Shown one piece after another: positions 59,498-64,000 of a stretch of 64,000 bases of DNA. The position numbers and the translations under genes were made by a program. This DNA comes from a virus. The DNA lies in IMG/VR virus record IMGVR_UViG_3300021338_000003, positions 186,001 to 250,000 of that record; one strand, written 5' to 3'. Below the pieces are notes generated by a model. The model saw nothing but the letters and a program-made list of their open reading frames with translations. It was not told the origin of the DNA and made no database searches. Within the stretch, counting starts at the first letter, position 1; each line of letters begins with the position of its first letter.

Positions 59498-59989
59498 ATG
59501 TACAACACCGTCATCACCAAGCCCGTCGTCAACCTCGTCGATGACGTCACCAGGGAGCGGGCCGTCGAGGCCATCAAGGACGTCGAGCAGACCGCCCAGG
59601 GTGTGGCCGAGCTGGAGCGGATCGGGTGGGATGGGGATATGGACATGATGCGACGGGCGGTAGTCGACATGCAGCACAAGGCGGCCAAGGCCCGTTTCAG
59701 CGTGGTCGAGGCCACCTACAACCACTGGCTGGCCAACAAGTCCGAGAAGTGGCACATCGAGGTCGCCGAGACCGTCGCCGCCATGACCGGCGACTGCAGC
59801 GTGTGGAACAAGCACGGATACGTCCGCCTCTACGCCAAGGGCAAGAGCCTCGGGGACGTCATGTGCATCCTCGGGAGCTTCGGACGGCGGAGTCTCACCC
59901 TGGCGGCCAAGGGACACAACTGGGGTCCCCATCGCCGCTTGATGAACTGGTTGCGGTGGACGGCGTTCTGTGCCGAAATGGGGGTCTAG
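59498..59989 (+). CDS. Hypothetical protein, early-type
   Basis: 163 residues from ATG 59498. Helical first 80 residues with Asp/Glu and Val, then a basic Trp/His-rich C-terminal half. Strong GC-ending codon bias, like the gene at 16139 that has the same promoter type. No domain recognised. Confidence 0.6.
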   Translation: MYNTVITKPVVNLVDDVTRERAVEAIKDVEQTAQGVAELERIGWDGDMDMMRRAVVDMQHKAAKARFSVVEATYNHWLANKSEKWHIEVAETVAAMTGDCSVWNKHGYVRLYAKGKSLGDVMCILGSFGRRSLTLAAKGHNWGPHRRLMNWLRWTAFCAEMGV

Positions 59990-59999
59990 GATCGCGGTA

Positions 60000-60028
60000 T
60001 TGCGGACTCCCTTGTGCCATGTTATAAT
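60000..60028 (+). promoter_or_regulatory. Promoter of the GTGCCATGT family
   Basis: TTGCGG (60000-60005), 17-bp spacer ending GTGCCATGT, TATAAT (60023-60028), then GGTTATACAAGGAGG before the ATG at 60048. Confidence 0.9.
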
Positions 60029-60047
60029 GGTTATACAAGGAGGCAAC

Positions 60048-60488
60048 ATGAAGACTATGAACCGCGATGGCTGGCCCCTCTGGGAGTTGACGTACAGCGT
60101 GGATGGGGCTGAGGACATCACTCGCTTCTTCCGGCCCACGGGCGATGACGCAGCAGAGTTCGCCGCCGAACACGTGGCCGAGCTGGCCACCTATGCTGGC
60201 GATGTCGTCAGGATCGTCAGCCTCCGCCAGGCCGACAAGGAGGGCACCGTCGAAGTGTGGTTCGACGGTTACAGCCATCGCCGGACCATGAAGATGAAGT
60301 CCCCCACCGGCCGGACCCTCACCTTGGACTGTCACGGCCGGTGGGGCGAAATGTCTGAATCTATGACAGAGTTCGTCATGTGGTTCAACACTCTGAACTC
60401 CGACCAGTATAAGTGGCGCACCTGGTCTAAGAAAGTCATCCCTTACACTCTGATGGCCGAGTTCAAGAAGCTCGTCGAGTCCAAGTGA
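60048..60488 (+). CDS. Hypothetical protein, early-type
   Basis: 146 residues from ATG 60048 with AAGGAGGCAAC. Alpha/beta with many Trp, Phe and Glu; no motif recognised. First gene of a three-gene cassette (to 61156). Confidence 0.6.
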   Translation: MKTMNRDGWPLWELTYSVDGAEDITRFFRPTGDDAAEFAAEHVAELATYAGDVVRIVSLRQADKEGTVEVWFDGYSHRRTMKMKSPTGRTLTLDCHGRWGEMSESMTEFVMWFNTLNSDQYKWRTWSKKVIPYTLMAEFKKLVESK

Positions 60489-60518
60489 CTTGAGAAACAC
60501 CCAATCTGAGGAGGACCA

Positions 60519-60740
60519 ATGGTCTTTGGTTACGTGATTTGGCATCCAGAGGCAAAGATGCTCATCGTCGAGGACTTGCCATCTGGCGGCTACCCTTGTA
60601 CTTCAAGCACGCTGGTGACCAACAGTGACGTGCGTCTCGTTTGCCGTTCCACAAAGGAAAAAGCGGAGGAATACGCCGAGACACTCCCCAGTCACATGGG
60701 CGATGGTTGGGTCGCCAAAGCTGTTGGACTCATCGAATAG
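60519..60740 (+). CDS. Hypothetical small protein
   Basis: 73 residues from ATG 60519 with TGAGGAGGACCA. A short beta-alpha-beta layout with two cysteines. Not recognised. Confidence 0.6.
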   Translation: MVFGYVIWHPEAKMLIVEDLPSGGYPCTSSTLVTNSDVRLVCRSTKEKAEEYAETLPSHMGDGWVAKAVGLIE

Positions 60741-60763
60741 CACCCGCACCCAAAGGAGAGAGT

Positions 60764-61156
60764 ATGTTCGATTCGATCAAGAAGATCAAGGACAAGAAGT
60801 CCAGGAAGATGCTGGAATACCTTTCGTACGGGTTCGAAGGGGAAGGAGAACGTCTGTTCGACTTCCTGGTTCACCTGGCCCACGTCGTTGGGGAGGGCGG
60901 AAACATCACCAGCCATGGCTACACCACCACGGTTCAACCCAGCCATGGGGAGTGGGAAGCAACCCTCGTTGTGGTTGGGAGGCAGGACGGGAAGTTCTCT
61001 GCAGTCCTGATTTGGGCAACCATCTGTGGAAAGGCAGAGGTGGTCCTCGATGGGATGTTTGGTCCTGACCGAGGGTCATCCCTGGCTGACGCCGTCATCA
61101 AGGCGGTGCGGGACCACACCACCAAGATCGGCTGGCATACGCCGGTGGACTTCTAG
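60764..61156 (+). CDS. Hypothetical protein
   Basis: 130 residues from ATG 60764 with AAAGGAGAGAGT. A Lys-rich helix (residues 4-16) precedes a beta-rich body. Not recognised; last gene of its cassette. Confidence 0.6.
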   Translation: MFDSIKKIKDKKSRKMLEYLSYGFEGEGERLFDFLVHLAHVVGEGGNITSHGYTTTVQPSHGEWEATLVVVGRQDGKFSAVLIWATICGKAEVVLDGMFGPDRGSSLADAVIKAVRDHTTKIGWHTPVDF

Positions 61157-61169
61157 ACGATCCTCATAC

Positions 61170-61198
61170 TTGCGCCTCCTTGCATGCCATGTTATAAT
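61170..61198 (+). promoter_or_regulatory. Promoter of the GTGCCATGT family
   Basis: TTGCGC (61170-61175), 17-bp spacer ending ATGCCATGT, TATAAT (61193-61198), then GGGTATACAAGGAGG before the ATG at 61219. Confidence 0.9.
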
Positions 61199-61218
61199 GG
61201 GTATACAAGGAGGTAGCA

Positions 61219-61551
61219 ATGATCGACAGCATTCCCGGATACGACAAGTGGAAGACCAGTGGCCCGCCCGAGAACCCCATGGTCGATATCCTGAAGGTTT
61301 ACGTAGAGTTCGACCCGACCGACGACCTCCACCCCTTCACAATGCACCTCACCCACGAGCAGGTTCGGGTTCTGAACGAATATGAGGAAGAGGTGGTGTC
61401 GTCCAAGGAACACTCGGAGCCCCTCCCGAGCTTCCCCAACGACCCTGCGGAGGCTCTGTCTGACCTCCGCGAGGTAGTGGACGGCATGAGCCACTGTTGG
61501 CTGGAGTACGACGAATACGACTCCGTAAATTTCACCTGGGGGCTGGCATGA
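61219..61551 (+). CDS. Hypothetical acidic protein
   Basis: 110 residues from ATG 61219 with AAGGAGGTAGC. Strongly acidic, helical middle. Stop overlaps the next ATG (ATGA), so it is coupled to the receiver-like protein. Acidic small early proteins sometimes mimic DNA, but nothing here proves that. Confidence 0.6.
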   Translation: MIDSIPGYDKWKTSGPPENPMVDILKVYVEFDPTDDLHPFTMHLTHEQVRVLNEYEEEVVSSKEHSEPLPSFPNDPAEALSDLREVVDGMSHCWLEYDEYDSVNFTWGLA

Positions 61552-61919
61552 AGGTCGTTCTGTGGCTGGATGATATGAGGGACCCCAAGTCCTACGCCTA
61601 CAAGGACCTGCTGGACACCTTCTGTCCAGGTCGCGAAAAGGTGGTCTGGGCAAAGGATGCGTTTGCCTTCAAGGAGGAGTACCTTCAGGTATTCGAAGAC
61701 CCCGACTCCCAGTTGGTTGGGGTCTTCTTTGACAACGACCTTGGGACCCCCGGAGGGGCGGACGGCCGCCATGTGTTCACCTGGATGGAACGGCACGTTC
61801 GAGAGAACAACATCCCCGAGTTTGAGTTGTACGCCCAGACCTCGAACCCCGCTGCCAAACGCGAGTTGAACGGTGGGTTCGCGTCCTTGCGGAGGTTCTG
61901 GGCAGGCATGGAGGACTAG
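61548..61919 (+). CDS. Receiver-like protein, cyclic-phosphate-processing (cREC) type
   Basis: 123 residues from ATG 61548. WLDDMRDP at residues 6-13 (paired Asp) and VGVFFDNDLG with the following DGRHVFTWM match the layout of the cREC receiver-fold domain (V.LDD.R.P ... SLDHDLG ... tG..v..wl) thought to act on cyclic phosphates or RNA ends. The second Asp of the DxD is in place. Possible role in RNA repair or signalling during early infection is inference. Confidence 0.6.
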   Translation: MKVVLWLDDMRDPKSYAYKDLLDTFCPGREKVVWAKDAFAFKEEYLQVFEDPDSQLVGVFFDNDLGTPGGADGRHVFTWMERHVRENNIPEFELYAQTSNPAAKRELNGGFASLRRFWAGMED

Positions 61920-61962
61920 GATTCCTAAACAGATTCAGGACATAGCCAGGAGGGCTAGAAAA

Positions 61963-62301
61963 ATGAGCAAGATGAATGGCTTTGGGGTAGCATTTGAGTC
62001 CGAAGGCGACTTCTACGGTATGGAGGGGGCCATCCAGGAGATGCAAAGTGCCACTTGCGGTGCTATCTTCGATGGGCGCGGGGAACTCATAGTCGTTACA
62101 AACGACGAGCGATGCAGCCTAGAAGACTTCATCTCGGAATACGGCAGGATGTATGGCGAGAGCTATGCCCCCAGCAAAAAAGAAGTGGTGAAGACACATA
62201 ACGTGACCGGAGACGTCACTGCCACGAGCAAGATGGATGAAATTGTGGCGAAGTACAAGAACGAAATCACGGCGGCGGGGGACATTCGTTTGAAGGACTA
62301 G
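61963..62301 (+). CDS. Protein with C-terminal tag copy
   Basis: 112 residues from ATG 61963 with AGGAGG 9 bp upstream. Residues 1-80 form a small alpha/beta domain. Residues 88-107 are TSKMDEIVAKYKNEITAAGD, nearly the same as the internal tag at residue 103 of the 34592 protein, but here at the C-terminus, five residues before the stop. This shows the element works, or is tolerated, at either end. Function unknown. Converges with the SbcD-like gene at overlapping stops. Confidence 0.65.
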   Translation: MSKMNGFGVAFESEGDFYGMEGAIQEMQSATCGAIFDGRGELIVVTNDERCSLEDFISEYGRMYGESYAPSKKEVVKTHNVTGDVTATSKMDEIVAKYKNEITAAGDIRLKD

Positions 62302-63323
62302 ACCAGCCCTCGGGCAATATCAACGGCTCGGTTGGCCTTCTCTTCATCGAATCCGACCCTCTCCTGCAGCCACCTTCCGAGGCCAGTGAGAGGGTCATTT
62401 GTCTCAATCTTCTGTACCTCAGCCTTCGGCATCTTTCGGGGCGTGCTCCGCACGAGGTCACCTCGCCAGGACCTCATGGCCTCGATGTTGGAGGTCTTCA
62501 AGTGCACCCAAGAATCCGTCTCGACCTGCTCCAGGTCCTTCGGGTCGTCAGTCTCCAGGGCTACAAGCTTCTTGACCTTAGGATGATTGTTCTTAATGAG
62601 CTTCGGCCTGGTAGGGTGGTCGAGGTCCACCAGCAGGACTCCCTTGTTCGGAAGCTCCGAGAACTTGTGCTGGGCTGGAGACCCCGGATACCAGGCGTTC
62701 TTGAGGCCAGACAGGGGCTGACGCTTGTGAATATCCCCCATGGCCCAGTATGTCACCCGGTCATTCTTCTTGATGCGGACACCCTTCCGAGCCTTCCACC
62801 CCGAGTCATCAGTAACCCCAGCCACCATCTCATGACCGACAACCACGACGGGGTTATCACCCTCCACTTTGCGAATCAGACGATCGACCATCCGGCCATA
62901 CCCGGTATCATCCTCGGTGCAAGGTACCAGAACGAACGTGCATCGGGGCATGTGGAGGATGCGGGGCTTGGTCTCCGTGAAGAAGACATGCGGCAACCTC
63001 TTGTCCCTTTGGAGGATGGCAAGGTTGTGGAGGTTGGTATACCCGGATTCCAGTTCGTCGTGATTCCCCGGAATGATGACAATCGGGCGCTCGTCATACT
63101 TGAGCAGAGCCTCAAGGAAAATGTCCCTCACCTTGGGGTGGGGGTCCTTGTGGTCATATATGTCACCAGCAATCACTACATAATCGACATTCTTCTTCCG
63201 GGCCGTAGTGAAGATGAACTCCAGTATACCCTTGTACCGGTCAAGCTTCCACTGAAAGGGGACATCCAATCGGCGAAGTGCTCCCAGGTGAATATCTGCA
63301 GTGTGAAGCAATCGAACGCCCAT
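62298..63323 (-). CDS. SbcD/Mre11-like metallophosphoesterase nuclease
   Basis: 341 residues from ATG 63323 (AAGG 4 bp upstream; overlap ATGA with the upstream gene). All five phosphodiesterase motifs are present: D10xH12 (HTADIHLG), D54 (AGDIYDH), N87-H88-D89 (PGNHDE), H164 (VGHEMV) and D197xH199 (MGDIHK). The C-terminal 100 residues resemble a capping domain. Acts with an SbcC-type ATPase on DNA ends in recombination-dependent replication; no SbcC is seen in this window. Confidence 0.88.
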   Translation of the reverse strand: MGVRLLHTADIHLGALRRLDVPFQWKLDRYKGILEFIFTTARKKNVDYVVIAGDIYDHKDPHPKVRDIFLEALLKYDERPIVIIPGNHDELESGYTNLHNLAILQRDKRLPHVFFTETKPRILHMPRCTFVLVPCTEDDTGYGRMVDRLIRKVEGDNPVVVVGHEMVAGVTDDSGWKARKGVRIKKNDRVTYWAMGDIHKRQPLSGLKNAWYPGSPAQHKFSELPNKGVLLVDLDHPTRPKLIKNNHPKVKKLVALETDDPKDLEQVETDSWVHLKTSNIEAMRSWRGDLVRSTPRKMPKAEVQKIETNDPLTGLGRWLQERVGFDEEKANRAVDIARGLV

Positions 63324-63622
63324 CAGACCTTCCTCTTTTTCTTTCGCCGCCATATCTGATATTCACGGGCGGTCATTTCTGGAACAGGACGAATTGCTTC
63401 TGGCTCGGCCATGCACTGATTTTTGTGCCTCTCTGGAGGGACATAGACAGTATGGGTACCAAGGCACTCCTCTCCCTCGTGCATGTGAATGTCAAACACG
63501 TTGTCGAGGTCCGGAGTGGGAGACGCTCCAAGTTCTTTCTCCCTCTTACCCTCCTCGACTGCTCTGGCCTCAGGAAAGGTCTTCACCATCTTGTTACAGT
63601 GCGGGCACAGGTGTCTAGCCAC
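63323..63622 (-). CDS. Small zinc-knuckle protein
   Basis: 99 residues from GTG 63622, preferred because GGAGG lies 6 bp before it; the ATG at 63628 is directly next to that site. CPHC near residue 5 (HLCPHCNK), a His/Glu/Cys region near 55-75 and a very basic C-terminus (WRRKKKRKV). Probably zinc binding and nucleic-acid binding. Overlaps its neighbours on both sides. Confidence 0.5.
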   Translation of the reverse strand: MARHLCPHCNKMVKTFPEARAVEEGKREKELGASPTPDLDNVFDIHMHEGEECLGTHTVYVPPERHKNQCMAEPEAIRPVPEMTAREYQIWRRKKKRKV

Positions 63623-63998
63623 GGTCATCCTCCGACAATCCTTTCGACCGGTCCCGACCCACATCCTCTTGAGACTTCCTAGTAGGAAGGGCAACAACTC
63701 CATCCTTATTAGAGGAGCCTCGAATTACAGACAGCACTGGCTCCAAGTGATGCGCCTGGGCTAGAACACGCGTCCCCTGTTCCAAGTCACTATACTCCGT
63801 GACGTCCATACCCAAAGCTTCAGCCACCATAGTTAGTGTACTCCCGGATTCCCGACGGGCTGACACCAGGGCCTCAATATGTAGAGTGTTGCGCCCCCGC
63901 ACCTTGACCGTTGGAAACACTCCCCGAGCTTCGAAGAAGTTAATTCGGTCAATCCAGATGCCCAAGCGAGTGGCTTGACCTCTGGGAACCGTAACCAT
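63615..63998 (-). CDS. XRE-type HTH DNA-binding protein
   Basis: 127 residues from ATG 63998, whose codon overlaps a TGA of a possible upstream gene beyond the window. Residues 42-73 read LHIEALVSARRESGSTLTMVAEALG followed by VTEYSDLEQG, a Cro/C1-type helix-turn-helix. The N-terminal 35 residues resemble a MerR-like or small wing segment (IDRINFFEARGVFPTVKVRGRNT). It is first in the SbcD operon and may regulate it. The gene could extend past the window edge if a different start is used. Confidence 0.6.
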   Translation of the reverse strand: MVTVPRGQATRLGIWIDRINFFEARGVFPTVKVRGRNTLHIEALVSARRESGSTLTMVAEALGMDVTEYSDLEQGTRVLAQAHHLEPVLSVIRGSSNKDGVVALPTRKSQEDVGRDRSKGLSEDDRG

Positions 63999-64000
63999 CA

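Overview
The window is a stretch of a large, apparently strictly lytic tailed-phage genome (Caudoviricetes). Genes are packed at 1-bp and 4-bp stop/start overlaps, base composition is moderately GC-rich, and almost every start has an AGGAGG-type ribosome site. Signature genes are a terminase large subunit, portal, prohead protease, acidic scaffold and major capsid protein. I see no integrase, CRISPR array, tRNA or insertion sequence. The host cannot be named from sequence; sigma70-type promoters, a B12-dependent ribonucleotide reductase and terminase inteins fit an actinobacterial or other GC-rich host but do not prove it.

Layout. 0-5.7 kb: a small membrane protein (minus strand, cut by the window edge), a tape-measure-like protein, an HNH nuclease and two paralogous virion-type proteins. 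5.9-16 kb: a zinc-ribbon protein, a degenerate P-loop kinase-like protein, a putative small terminase, an alpha/beta-hydrolase, TerL carrying two inteins, and the portal. 16.1-18.2 kb: a promoter-led cassette of unknown small genes. 18.3-19.6 kb: a secreted protein. 19.7-29.3 kb: the head-assembly block (pyrophosphatase-like protein, tagged proteins, HExxH protein, prohead protease, basic head protein, scaffold, head proteins, major capsid protein) closed by a strong terminator. 29.4-35.2 kb: connector or virion-type proteins and a second promoter-led cassette. 35.3-39 kb: five genes on the minus strand ending, in transcription order, downstream of a RuvC-like resolvase. 39-53.3 kb: tail or baseplate-type proteins, a 1740-residue SNF2-like helicase, a GNAT-like protein, a minus-strand protein with six helix-turn-helix units, a chitosanase-like lysin and a MESH1-like HD hydrolase. 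53.3-58.7 kb: primase, membrane proteins, a Cas4/RecB-like nuclease and class II ribonucleotide reductase with a structured leader. 58.8-64 kb: small early-type genes under repeated promoters, an SbcD/Mre11-like nuclease and an XRE-type regulator.

Two cross-cutting patterns stand out. First, a short helix-like peptide of the type MSIKEVIAKYxxxAS is found at the start, middle or end of at least seven otherwise unrelated proteins, with an Ala-Ser at residues 14-15 in several; it resembles in logic the capsid-targeting propeptides of T4 internal head proteins and may mark cargo for packaging and prohead-protease cleavage. Second, a family of near-identical promoters (TTGCNN, 17-bp spacer ending GTGCCATGT, TATAAT) heads cassettes of small genes scattered over the whole window. 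A third, smaller motif, GATATCAAAT, recurs only in spacers of the head-assembly block.
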